From assembly GCF_018918265.1 (NCBI RefSeq), contig NZ_JAHLQC010000003.1, positions 220,524-284,523 of the forward strand: 64,000 nt of DNA. The letters are read 5' to 3'. Source of the stretch: Falcatimonas sp. MSJ-15. GTDB taxonomy: Bacteria; Bacillota; Clostridia; Lachnospirales; Lachnospiraceae. The position numbers and the translations under genes are program-made. A model generated the notes under the pieces. It worked only from the letters and a program-made list of their open reading frames with translations, did no database searches and had not been told where the DNA came from. Shown one piece after another: positions 24,551 to 33,130 of the stretch. Every line of letters begins with the position of its first letter. Positions within the stretch are counted from its first letter, which is position 1.

Positions 24551-26104
24551 ATGAAAACTAGGAAAATTATTATTAGTTTAATTGCCACAGTGTTCGTTAT
24601 CTGTCTTGGTTTTACAGGATATGTATATGCTGCCACAGTAACAGCAGATGATAATACAATATGTAATGGTGTAACAATCGGACAGTTTGATGTAAGTGGA
24701 CTTACTAAAGATGAAGCTCTTAATAAGATTAACGATTATGTTAATTCACTCGCTAACAGCAATATTAACTTTACTGTACAGGGAGATACGGTAACTTATA
24801 AAGTTTCCGATTTTGAACTTACATGGTCTAATCCTGAAACTGTAGACGAGGCATATGATCTTTGCAAGAAGGGGAACATTCTTGAGAGATATAAGAGTAC
24901 AAAAGATATAGAGAGTAAAGGTCAAAAGTATGATCTTAATCTTACAGTTAACGAAGAACTTTTAAAAGAAACTCTTGATAAAGCATTTGCAGCTTATGAA
25001 AAAAAAATGGTGAATGCTTCTATAAAAAAAGTAAGCGGACAGTTTGTTGTAACTGATAGTGAAGAAGGGCTTGGAATTGATATTGATACAACAACATCAA
25101 ATCTTCTGTCACAGCTTCTTGATCCATCATGGAGTGGTAATGACTTTAATGTTGATGTTATAACAGAAGTTATTAAACCAAAATATACGAAAGATGCCTT
25201 TGCATCATTCTCATCAACTCCGCTTGGAACAAAGACAACAACATATACAGCCGGTGCTAAGAATCGTAATGCCAATATAAGACGTGCGACAGAACTTATT
25301 AATGGAACAGTTGTATATCCAGGTGAAGAATTTAACACTAATAGCATACTTAATCCATTTACTTATGAGAATGGATATTATGATGCAGGTTCTTACGAAG
25401 GCGGACGAGTTGTTGATAGTATTGGTGGTGGTGTATGTCAGGTATCATCAACATTATTTAATGCAGTTCTTTATTCAGAACTTGAGGTAACTGAGAGATG
25501 GGCACATTCAATGTCAGTATCTTATCTTCCATTATCAGCAGACGCAGCACTTGCCGGAGATTATAAGAATTTTAGATTTGTCAACAGTACAGATTATCCT
25601 ATATATGTAGAAGGAACAACAACTTCAACTTCAGTAACATTCAGCATATATGGTGTAGAGACAAGAGATCCTAACAGAAGCATAGCTTTTGAGAGTGAGA
25701 CTCTTGCAATATATGAACCGGATCAGGATGTTGTAACAGAAGATCCAACACTTCCGGCAGGAACAAGACAGGTTGTATCACAGGCTCATACAGGTAGTAA
25801 AGCACAACTTTGGAAGATTGTATATTATAATGGCGTTGAACAGAGCAGAAGTGTTATATATACAAGCACATACAAGTCAACACCTAATTATATAACAGTT
25901 GGAACAATGCAGACTGAACCAGAGACAACTGCTACACCAGAGATTGAGACAGATGAGAGTGGCAATCCAATACCAGTTGAGACAGATGAGAATGGTAATC
26001 CGGTACCAACACCTTCAGAAGGTGAGACAGCGGAGACACCATCAGATACACCACCTGATAATGATACTCCGGTAGAACCACCGGCAGAAAGTGTAGCACA
26101 GTAA
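24551..26104 (+). CDS. VanW/peptidoglycan-binding surface protein with G5-like domain
   Basis: 517 aa, exported or membrane-anchored: N-terminal hydrophobic segment (IIISLIATVFVICLGFTGY). Next come peptidoglycan-binding-4-type repeats (about 35-210) and a VanW domain (about 230-340; GEEFNTNSIL, GGGVCQVSSTLFNAVLY). A G5-like beta domain follows (about 390-440). The Thr/Pro/Glu-rich tail holds two related units, DESGNPIPVET and DENGNPVP. VanW proteins occur in some vancomycin clusters, but this common house version is a cell-wall protein of unknown biochemical role. No sortase motif is seen at the C-terminus. Confidence 0.88.
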   Translation: MKTRKIIISLIATVFVICLGFTGYVYAATVTADDNTICNGVTIGQFDVSGLTKDEALNKINDYVNSLANSNINFTVQGDTVTYKVSDFELTWSNPETVDEAYDLCKKGNILERYKSTKDIESKGQKYDLNLTVNEELLKETLDKAFAAYEKKMVNASIKKVSGQFVVTDSEEGLGIDIDTTTSNLLSQLLDPSWSGNDFNVDVITEVIKPKYTKDAFASFSSTPLGTKTTTYTAGAKNRNANIRRATELINGTVVYPGEEFNTNSILNPFTYENGYYDAGSYEGGRVVDSIGGGVCQVSSTLFNAVLYSELEVTERWAHSMSVSYLPLSADAALAGDYKNFRFVNSTDYPIYVEGTTTSTSVTFSIYGVETRDPNRSIAFESETLAIYEPDQDVVTEDPTLPAGTRQVVSQAHTGSKAQLWKIVYYNGVEQSRSVIYTSTYKSTPNYITVGTMQTEPETTATPEIETDESGNPIPVETDENGNPVPTPSEGETAETPSDTPPDNDTPVEPPAESVAQ

Positions 26105-26159
26105 TTTAAGCAATTATTTAAGCAAGAAACATTGAAGATTTAGTTTCGTGCGTAATTTA

Positions 26160-26215
26160 CGGCATTTGCAAAACTCATAATATAATTAAGTTTTTTGCAG
26201 ATGCCGAATTTTTTT
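26160..26215 (+). terminator. Terminator of the VanW-family gene
   Basis: CGGCATTTGCAAAACT pairs with AGTTTTTTGCAGATGCCG and is followed by AATTTTTTT. Confidence 0.8.
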
Positions 26216-26276
26216 AACATGGATTAGTTAGTTGCAGATGCCGAAAATTTTTAATATGAATCAGTTAGTTGCAAGA
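26195..26276. repeat. 37-bp tandem duplication of the terminator's 3' arm
   Basis: TTGCAGATGCCGAAA... followed by ATGGATTAGTTAG recurs once fully and once partly, starting inside the terminator. The remaining gap to 26488 is AT-rich, without other structure that I can see. Confidence 0.7.
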
Positions 26277-26488
26277 ATATCCTTTGACAGACTAGATTGG
26301 TGGATTGATTATATGCATGTACATCTTTAATTGACATTGGCATATCCTGTAAGTATGAATAGAAAGTATGAATAAAATAAAGAGAAAGGAAAATACTGTA
26401 AAACGAATAGTATATATGATTTGAAACTATCAGACAGAATCTGTAGATGTGATTGTGGAATTATTAGTTTTCAGTAAAGGTGTGATAT

Positions 26489-27469
26489 ATGAAGAGTGGA
26501 AAACTTCCAGAGAGTATGCTTAAAAGAAGCATTTTTAAGCAGATTAGAAATAAGAGAAAAGAAGTAATTACCGGGGCTAAAGTTGGTATTGATGGTGCAG
26601 TTATAGATGTAAGAGGTGCTGAGAGTGTAATCACATCATCATCATACGCATGTGGCAGCAGTGAAGAAGACGTGTATATGGCAGTTGTACATGGTGTTAA
26701 TAATGTTAAGGTTATGGGTGGTAATCCTGTGGTGGTTGAAGATGTAATTCTTATACCAGAAGACTATAATGAACCAGAACTTAGAAAGATAATAGAGGCA
26801 CTTGAAAAGGCAGCTTGTGATGCAAATATACAGATATGTGGTGGTCATACACAGATTGTATCAGCTGTTAATGAACCTGTTATTACAGTTAATGTAATAG
26901 GTATGACAGATAAGATTATGACTAAGTCAAAAGCACACGCAGGTATGGATATTGTCATGGTAGGATACTCTGGAATGGAAGGAGTATATCTTGCAGCACT
27001 TAAAAAAGAAGATGTAATAAAAGAAAAATATAATTCATACATATATGATATGATTATGGAATATAAAAATAATCTTCTTATAAAAGATGAAGCCAAGATT
27101 GCAATATCAGCGGGTGCAGATATTCTTCATGATATTGGAGAAGGTGGAGTCTTTGGAGCATTATGGGATATAGCACAAGTGGCAGGAACTGGTATAAAAG
27201 TTGATTTTAAAAAGATTCCTATAAAACAGGAGACAATAGAAGTATGTGAGATATTCGATATTAATCCATATGCACTTAAATCAGCCGGTTCATTTATAAT
27301 TATATGTGACAGAGGCTATGATATGGCTGAATATCTTAGAAGTAATGATATAGATGCCACAGTAATAGGGACAACAACAGATAATAATGATAGAATACTT
27401 ATTAACGAAGACGAAGTAAGATATCTAGAGCCACCAAAACGTGACGAATATTATTCTTTTTATGCATAG
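26489..27469 (+). CDS. AIR synthase-related protein (HypE/PurM-like ATPase fold)
   Basis: 326 aa with the two-domain PurM/HypE fold. The N-terminal ATP-binding half has VHGVNNVKVMGGNPV, the region where PurM/HypE bind nucleotide; ICGGHTQIV follows at mid-protein. The C-terminal half begins GMDIVMVGYSGMEGV and includes ISAGADILHDIGEGGVFGA. No C-terminal Pro-Arg-Ile-Cys tail is present, so it is not the canonical hydrogenase HypE that carries a thiocarboxamide Cys. The substrate is unknown. It is followed within 7 bp by a long palindromic element. Confidence 0.82.
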   Translation: MKSGKLPESMLKRSIFKQIRNKRKEVITGAKVGIDGAVIDVRGAESVITSSSYACGSSEEDVYMAVVHGVNNVKVMGGNPVVVEDVILIPEDYNEPELRKIIEALEKAACDANIQICGGHTQIVSAVNEPVITVNVIGMTDKIMTKSKAHAGMDIVMVGYSGMEGVYLAALKKEDVIKEKYNSYIYDMIMEYKNNLLIKDEAKIAISAGADILHDIGEGGVFGALWDIAQVAGTGIKVDFKKIPIKQETIEVCEIFDINPYALKSAGSFIIICDRGYDMAEYLRSNDIDATVIGTTTDNNDRILINEDEVRYLEPPKRDEYYSFYA

Positions 27470-27475
27470 AGATGC

Positions 27476-27690
27476 ATTTAAAAATCTCACAAGATAGTTC
27501 TTTGAGCAACGCCCGGATTAATATATATCAACAAAAACACGCTTTCGCTAAGTGTCCATCGTAGCGGTACTAAGTTCGCCATACATCTTAGATGTATAGC
27601 TTACTAAGTGCCGACGATTACCACATTGTTTTCTTTTGATACATATTAATCCGGGCGTTGCCAATATACGTTTTTAAGAGATTTTTAAAT
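27476..27690. repeat. Palindromic element, copy 1 (full length)
   Basis: A 215-nt hairpin. The outermost arms ATTTAAAAATCTC and GAGATTTTTAAAT match exactly; the middle arms CAACGCCCGGATTAATAT and ATATTAATCCGGGCGTTG match exactly. The inner core (27528-27637) carries AACAAAAACACGC, three CTAAGT motifs, a small ATACATC/GATGTAT hairpin and TTGTTTTCTTTTGAT. The core is shared with copy 2; the arms are not. Confidence 0.85.
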
Positions 27691-27830
27691 GGTTATTGGC
27701 TTACGATATGCAATTATGCTAAGTCTTAGTATTATACTTGCGAGAGTTTTACAATTATAAGTTTTTAGATTTTTTTAGACATTTTATGTAAATATGTGTA
27801 TAAATGTATATATTTCACGAAAACGTAGCT

Positions 27831-28037
27831 GCGAAACTCATCGAAACGAAAATTGGATTGCCAGAGTATAAATAACATCAAAAGAAAACAATGTGGTAAT
27901 CGTCGGCACTTAGTGCGTTGGAAGGCAAAGACTTCCAACAAACTTAGTACCGTTACGATGGACACTTAGCGGGAGCGTGTTTTTGTTGATGCTATTTATA
28001 CTCTGGCAATCTTAGATTACATATATATGAGTTTCGC
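27831..28037. repeat. Palindromic element, copy 2 (full length, inverted)
   Basis: Carries the same core as copy 1 on the opposite strand, with about 90% match outside the apical loop. Its own pairing arms are GCGAAACTCAT / ATGAGTTTCGC and GATTGCCAGAGTATAAATA / TATTTATACTCTGGCAATC. The apical hairpin is GTTGGAAG...CTTCCAAC in place of the different apical hairpin of copy 1. Confidence 0.85.
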
Positions 28038-28154
28038 TTAAATATACTTTTCTAAAAAACTAATATATTTGGGAGAAGTGACGAAACTATAGTATGAATG
28101 CATAGATTTTGCAAAAATGTGAGCTTTATAAAAACATCATTTGGGGGACTGATT

Positions 28155-28640
28155 ATGATTAGAGAGAAAATATTATCTATATTGGAGAAGAATAGCAGAA
28201 TAGATCTTAAAGACGTAGCGATACTTCTTGGCGAATCAGAAGTAGATGTAGCTAATGCAGTTGCAGAACTTGAAAAAGAGAAGATTATATGTGGTTATCA
28301 TACACTTATTAATTGGGATAAGACTTCTGAGGAGAAAGTTACAGCACTTATAGAAGTAAAAGTTACACCACAAAGAGGACTTGGATTTGACAGTATAGCA
28401 GAGCGTCTGTATAAATTCGAAGAAGTTCATGCAGTATATCTTATGTCTGGTGGTTTTGATTTCACAGTAATAATAGAAGGTAAGACTATGAAGAGTGTTG
28501 CACAGTTTGTATCAGAGAAGTTAGCACCACTCGATGCAGTATTAAGTACATCAACACATTTTGTCCTAAAAAAATATAAAGATCATGGGACAGTACTAGA
28601 TGAAGAGACTAAAGATGAAAGGATGCTGGTGACACCTTGA
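28155..28640 (+). CDS. Lrp/AsnC-family transcriptional regulator
   Basis: 161 aa. An N-terminal winged HTH (IREKILSILEKNSRIDLKDVAILLG ..., seen as separate helices) is followed by the ligand-binding RAM domain (VTALIEVKV, VHAVYLMSGGFDFTV). Start at ATG 28155 after GGGGGAC. Its stop TGA overlaps the TTG start of the aminotransferase gene, so it likely regulates, and is translated with, that enzyme. Amino acid sensing is from the family. Confidence 0.88.
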   Translation: MIREKILSILEKNSRIDLKDVAILLGESEVDVANAVAELEKEKIICGYHTLINWDKTSEEKVTALIEVKVTPQRGLGFDSIAERLYKFEEVHAVYLMSGGFDFTVIIEGKTMKSVAQFVSEKLAPLDAVLSTSTHFVLKKYKDHGTVLDEETKDERMLVTP

Positions 28641-29806
28641 GAAATCCATTATCAAAGACAATTACACAGATAGAACCATCAGGAATAAGAAAGTTTTTTG
28701 ATATAGTAGCAGAGATGAAAGATGCCATATCACTTGGAGTTGGTGAACCCGATTTTGATACTCCATGGCATATAAGAGAGGAAGGAATATATGCACTTGA
28801 AAAAGGACGTACATTCTATACTTCTAATGCTGGTCTTATGGAACTTCGTGTAGAGATATGTAATTATCTTGACAGAAAACTTGGATTAAAATATTCTCCA
28901 AAAGAAGAAATAATGGTTACAGTTGGAGGAAGTGAAGCAATAGATGTTGCACTTCGTGCAATGCTTGATCCGGGTGATGAAGTTATAATTCCACAGCCAA
29001 GTTATGTATCATATCTTCCATGTACTAAGCTTGCAGGCGGAACACCAGTAATAGTGGAACTAAAGGCTGAAGATAAGTTTAAGCTGACTGAAGAAGCTCT
29101 TAAGGCAGCTATAACGCCAAAGACTAAGGTACTTATACTTCCATTTCCTAATAACCCAACCGGTGCAATTATGAATTATAAAGAATTAGAAAAGATTGCT
29201 AAAATTGTTATAGATAACGATATTTATGTAATCTCAGACGAGATTTATTCCGAATTAACATATAATGGTATTCATGCGTCTATTGCACAGATAGATGGTA
29301 TGAAAGAAAGAACAATTGTAATAAATGGTTTTTCAAAAGCTTATGCAATGACAGGATGGAGACTTGGATATGCTGCAGGTCCACACATTATTATGGAACA
29401 GATGATAAAGATTCATCAATATGCAATTATGTGTGCACCAACAAATAGTCAGTTTGCAGCGGTAGATGCACTAAAAAATGGAGATGAAGATGTTGCGAGA
29501 ATGGTTGAAGCATATAATCAGAGAAGAAGATATCTTATACATACGTTTAATCGTATAGGAATGGAATGTTTTGAACCGGAAGGTGCATTTTATGTATTTC
29601 CAAGCATAAGAAGATTTGGTATGACAAGCGATGAGTTTGCAACAAGACTTCTTATGGAAGAAAAAGTAGCAATAGTACCAGGAACAGCATTTGGCAATTG
29701 TGGAGAAGGATTTTTAAGAGTTTCGTATGCCTATTCGCTTGATAACCTGAAAATAGCACTTGGAAGAATAGAAGCATTTGTTAATAGGCTTGATATAAAG
29801 TTGTAA
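28637..29806 (+). CDS. PLP-dependent class I/II aminotransferase
   Basis: 389-aa fold-type I enzyme moving amino groups between amino acids and 2-oxo acids. The PLP-lysine motif is NGFSKAYAMTGWRLGY. FPNNPTGA and ISDEIYSEL give the Asn and Asp/Tyr contacts, and an Arg near the C-terminus (FLRVSYAYS) binds the substrate carboxylate. It starts at TTG 28637 inside TTGA, directly coupled to the lrp-type gene. The nearest relatives are aspartate/aromatic aminotransferases; the exact substrate is not determined. Confidence 0.9.
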   Translation: MRNPLSKTITQIEPSGIRKFFDIVAEMKDAISLGVGEPDFDTPWHIREEGIYALEKGRTFYTSNAGLMELRVEICNYLDRKLGLKYSPKEEIMVTVGGSEAIDVALRAMLDPGDEVIIPQPSYVSYLPCTKLAGGTPVIVELKAEDKFKLTEEALKAAITPKTKVLILPFPNNPTGAIMNYKELEKIAKIVIDNDIYVISDEIYSELTYNGIHASIAQIDGMKERTIVINGFSKAYAMTGWRLGYAAGPHIIMEQMIKIHQYAIMCAPTNSQFAAVDALKNGDEDVARMVEAYNQRRRYLIHTFNRIGMECFEPEGAFYVFPSIRRFGMTSDEFATRLLMEEKVAIVPGTAFGNCGEGFLRVSYAYSLDNLKIALGRIEAFVNRLDIKL

Positions 29807-29819
29807 GGAGGCTTTTTTT

Positions 29820-30290
29820 ATGGCAGATATTAATATTGAATATATTAATCCTTTCCTGGCATCAGCCAGCAGGATATTGAAGGATATGTGTCAGATAGAG
29901 ACTAAGGTTGGCAAGCCTTATGTTAAGGCTAGTGAATTTGGAGGTGATACAATAATCATTATGATTGGTATTACAGGTGAATTCAGAGGTCAGGTGCTTA
30001 TTGCTTTTGATAATTCAGTTGCACTTGATATAGCATCAAAGATGATGATGATGCCCGTATCAGAGATGAACGAGATTGCAACAAGTGCGATAAGTGAGAT
30101 GGGTAATATGATACTTGGTAATGCAGCAACGATTTTATCTACAAAAGGCGTTGGAATAGACATTACACCACCAACTATATGTCGTGGTACAGTATCTTTT
30201 ACAACAACTTATGCAAAAAATATTTGCGTTCCACTAACATATGGTGATAATATGTGTATTGAAATAGATATTGCATTAAAAGTAGAATAG
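29820..30290 (+). CDS. cheX: CheX-family chemotaxis phosphatase
   Basis: 156 aa; dephosphorylates CheY-P. The active-site ExxN motif is in SEMGNMILGN. The FGGDTIIIMIGITG and VSFTTTYAKN strands match CheX. It implies a flagellated host, although no flagellar genes lie in this window. GGAGGC lies 9 bp before the ATG, 13 bp after the aminotransferase stop. Confidence 0.85.
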   Translation: MADINIEYINPFLASASRILKDMCQIETKVGKPYVKASEFGGDTIIIMIGITGEFRGQVLIAFDNSVALDIASKMMMMPVSEMNEIATSAISEMGNMILGNAATILSTKGVGIDITPPTICRGTVSFTTTYAKNICVPLTYGDNMCIEIDIALKVE

Positions 30291-30304
30291 GAAGTAACGT
30301 AGAT

Positions 30305-30796
30305 ATGAACATTGTATTATTAGAGCCTGAGATACCATCTAATACAGGCAACATCGGAAGAACATGTGTAGCAACAGGAACAAGCCTTCATCTTATTAAA
30401 CCACTTGGATTTGATATAAGTGATAAGGCAGTTAAAAGAGCCGGTATGGATTACTGGCCACAACTTGATCTTCATGTATATGAGAATTATGAAGATTTTA
30501 TGGAGAAGAATCCGGGAGCAAAAGTATATTATGCGACAACTAAAGCACCATATATATATTCAGAAGCTCATTATGAACCAGATTGTTTTATTATGTTTGG
30601 TAAAGAGAGTGCAGGAATTCCTGAGAAGATTCTCTATGATAATCAAAAGACATGTGTCAGAGTGCCGATGATAGGTGATATCAGAAGCCTTAATCTGTCT
30701 AATTCAGTTGCAATCGTATTATATGAAGCACTAAGACAGAATAATTTTGCAGGGATGAACTGTGAAGGTCATCTTCGTACATTTGAATGGAGATAG
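30305..30796 (+). CDS. trmL: tRNA (cytidine/uridine(34)-2'-O)-methyltransferase
   Basis: 163-aa SPOUT methylase that 2'-O-methylates the wobble base of tRNA-Leu isoacceptors. The N-terminus IVLLEPEIPSNTGNIGRTC is diagnostic. The knot region shows FGKESAGIP, and SLNLSNSVAIVLYEALRQ closes the AdoMet site. Same direction as cheX, 14 bp downstream. Confidence 0.94.
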   Translation: MNIVLLEPEIPSNTGNIGRTCVATGTSLHLIKPLGFDISDKAVKRAGMDYWPQLDLHVYENYEDFMEKNPGAKVYYATTKAPYIYSEAHYEPDCFIMFGKESAGIPEKILYDNQKTCVRVPMIGDIRSLNLSNSVAIVLYEALRQNNFAGMNCEGHLRTFEWR

Positions 30797-30889
30797 GATA
30801 ATTAATAATAGTTAATAGTATTTGATTTATTTGATTATAAAACAATATATTAAAAACTCAGTAATCCATTTAGAAATCTCTAAAAAACA

Positions 30890-30976
30890 TATATAAGCTC
30901 CAAAAGACTAATATATCAAAAGAAAACAAAGAATGTGTTTTTTATTGATATATTAGGTGTTTTGGAGCTTGTATAT
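30890..30976. repeat. Palindromic element, copy 3 (short form)
   Basis: The arms ATAAGCTCCAAAAGACTAATATATCA and their complement enclose only the ends of the core seen in copies 1 and 2 (ATCAAAAGAAAACAA ... TGTGTTTTTTATTGAT). The centre with the CTAAGT motifs is missing. It lies between the convergent trmL and kinase genes. Confidence 0.75.
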
Positions 30977-30988
30977 TATTGCACATTA

Positions 30989-32413
30989 TTATATATTATC
31001 TTTCGCTTTAGAAAGTGTGAATATGAATTCAGTTCCAACACCTTCAGTACTTATGACATTAATATTCTCTTTATGCGTATTAAGAATCTCTTTAACTATT
31101 GAAAGTCCAAGTCCTGTTCCTCTCTTGTCTTTGCCTCGTGATAAGTCTGATTTATAAAAACGATCCCATATCTTAGGAATACTCTCTTTAGGAATACCAA
31201 TTCCGGTATCTTTGACAGAGATGAAGACTTTATCACCTTTTTCAGTAGTGGTTATATGTATAAAAGAGTCAGTTTTACTGAATTTTATTGCATTATCAAT
31301 CAGGTTATAGAGAACTTGTTGAATCTTACTATAATCAGCAAGAACATAATTCTCTTTTTCATCGAATATTAGATTAAATTTGATATTCTTAGATGAACAT
31401 GTACCTTCGAATGTGAGAATAACCTGTTTGATCATCTGGTTGATATCAAAACGTGTTATCTCAAGGCGTGCTTCCTTGCTATCCATCTTATTAAGTGTCA
31501 AAAGTGAACTTGTAAGCTTGGTAAGACGTTCAGTTTCATTGATAACAATATTTAAGTATTTGCCTTGTAATTCCTGAGGAATTGTACCATCAAGCATAGC
31601 TTCAAGGTAGCCTTTTATTGAGGTAAGAGGAGAACGAAAGTCATGTGATATATTGGAGATGAACTTACGTTGATATTCCTCTGTCTCATTAAGTTCTTTT
31701 GCCATATAGCTCATAGCATTAGCAAGATTACCCATCTCATCATCTGATTGTACATTAAGTTCATATTTAAGATTGCCACCGGCATATTCTCCGGCAGCTA
31801 CTGTTATCTTCCTAAGTGGGCGAAGAACCCACATTCTGAATATAATTAAGAATACCATAGAATATGCAAATACCATAAATACCATGATAAAAGTAATTAT
31901 AAGATAACTGTCTTTTCGTGGAATAATATTATCAACAGGTTCGTGAATAAGAACATAACCTCGTATGCTATAATGAGAAGTGATTGGTGACATTACAGTT
32001 ATCATCTCTTCGTCAAAATAGCCATAAAAATCACCCTGTTGATAATATTTGCCGCCATTGGCAGTTGGATCAAATTCTTCAATGACTTCAGGGATCTCGC
32101 TTGTCTTGCTTGTCTGCTTGCGTGTATCTAATACAATTGCACCTGTAGTGTCAATAATCCATATCTGTCTGTCCATCATTGTATCAAGTCTTTTAAGCTC
32201 AAGAGAAGTCTCATCCATTGTCGATTTACTGCTAAAATATGACGATGCATAAGCATTTACAATGGTATTAGCTTCTCGATACATTGAGTCAACTTCTTCT
32301 TTTATAAGATTTTTATAAAAGAGTTTGTTAGAAACTGTTGCCACTGTTATAAGACTCAATATTGCAAAGACTATATATCCGATTACGAATTTGGAATTAA
32401 GTGTCCGGTTCAT
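30989..32413 (-). CDS. Sensor histidine kinase (HAMP, HisKA, HATPase)
   Basis: 474 aa. TM1 (about 10-30), an extracellular sensor of about 130 residues, TM2 (about 165-190), HAMP (RPLRKITVAAGEYAGG). HisKA has phospho-acceptor His in SNISHDFRSPLTS, and HATPase has NLIDNAIKFS, DTGIGIP and GTGLGLSI. Resembles the WalK/ResE class. Its ATG overlaps the regulator stop (ATGA), so both are made together. The signal is unknown. Confidence 0.92.
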   Translation of the reverse strand: MNRTLNSKFVIGYIVFAILSLITVATVSNKLFYKNLIKEEVDSMYREANTIVNAYASSYFSSKSTMDETSLELKRLDTMMDRQIWIIDTTGAIVLDTRKQTSKTSEIPEVIEEFDPTANGGKYYQQGDFYGYFDEEMITVMSPITSHYSIRGYVLIHEPVDNIIPRKDSYLIITFIMVFMVFAYSMVFLIIFRMWVLRPLRKITVAAGEYAGGNLKYELNVQSDDEMGNLANAMSYMAKELNETEEYQRKFISNISHDFRSPLTSIKGYLEAMLDGTIPQELQGKYLNIVINETERLTKLTSSLLTLNKMDSKEARLEITRFDINQMIKQVILTFEGTCSSKNIKFNLIFDEKENYVLADYSKIQQVLYNLIDNAIKFSKTDSFIHITTTEKGDKVFISVKDTGIGIPKESIPKIWDRFYKSDLSRGKDKRGTGLGLSIVKEILNTHKENINVISTEGVGTEFIFTLSKAKDNI

Positions 32414-33114
32414 CGTTTCACCTCAAATTTGTATCCAATTCCCCAAACGGTTGATATGCACCAGTTTGGATGATCTTTTATCTTTTCTCTGAGACGTTTG
32501 ATATGAACGTCAACAGTTCTAGTATCACCAATATATTCATAGCCCCAGATGTGGTCAAGAAGCTGTTCTCTTGTGAATACCTGGTTAGGTGATGAAGCAA
32601 GAAAATATAATAATTCCAGTTCTTTTGGAGGCATCTCAAGGGATTCACCTTTGTATATAACTGAATAATTAGTAAGATTGATTGTAAGGTCAGGATATTC
32701 AACATACTCACCTTTTTGAACAGAATCAACCGGAATTGGTTTTGTTGTATATCTTCTTAATACAGCTTTGATTCTGGCTATAAGTTCTTTGGTATCAAAT
32801 GGTTTTATCATATAGTCATCTGCACCAAGTTCAAGACCTAAGACTTTATCAAAAATCTCGCCTTTTGCAGAAAGCATAATTATTGGAACGGGTGAGTCTT
32901 TTCTTATCTCTCGGCATACCTGGTAGCCATCCATACCAGGCAGCATAAGATCGAGAAGAATAAGGTTAGGCCTAAAAGTCTGATTGGCTTTTAGTGCACT
33001 TTCTCCATCGTTAACAATCATTGTTTCAAAACATTCCTTGATAAGGTAGAGTGATACTAATTCAGCGATATTATTATCATCATCTACTATTAATATTCTT
33101 TGTTTAACTGTCAT
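32410..33114 (-). CDS. OmpR/PhoB-family response regulator
   Basis: About 234 aa: receiver with DDD acid pocket, Asp in LILLDLMLPGMDG, and Lys in MIKPFD, then a winged-helix domain (REQLLDHIWGYEY, TRTVDVHIKRLREK). The ATG at 33114 follows GGGGGAT, so it is preferred over the upstream TTG at 33129. Partner of the downstream kinase; located directly after mutS2 on the same strand. Confidence 0.92.
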   Translation of the reverse strand: MTVKQRILIVDDDNNIAELVSLYLIKECFETMIVNDGESALKANQTFRPNLILLDLMLPGMDGYQVCREIRKDSPVPIIMLSAKGEIFDKVLGLELGADDYMIKPFDTKELIARIKAVLRRYTTKPIPVDSVQKGEYVEYPDLTINLTNYSVIYKGESLEMPPKELELLYFLASSPNQVFTREQLLDHIWGYEYIGDTRTVDVHIKRLREKIKDHPNWCISTVWGIGYKFEVKR

Positions 33115-33130
33115 TAAATAATCCCCCAAT

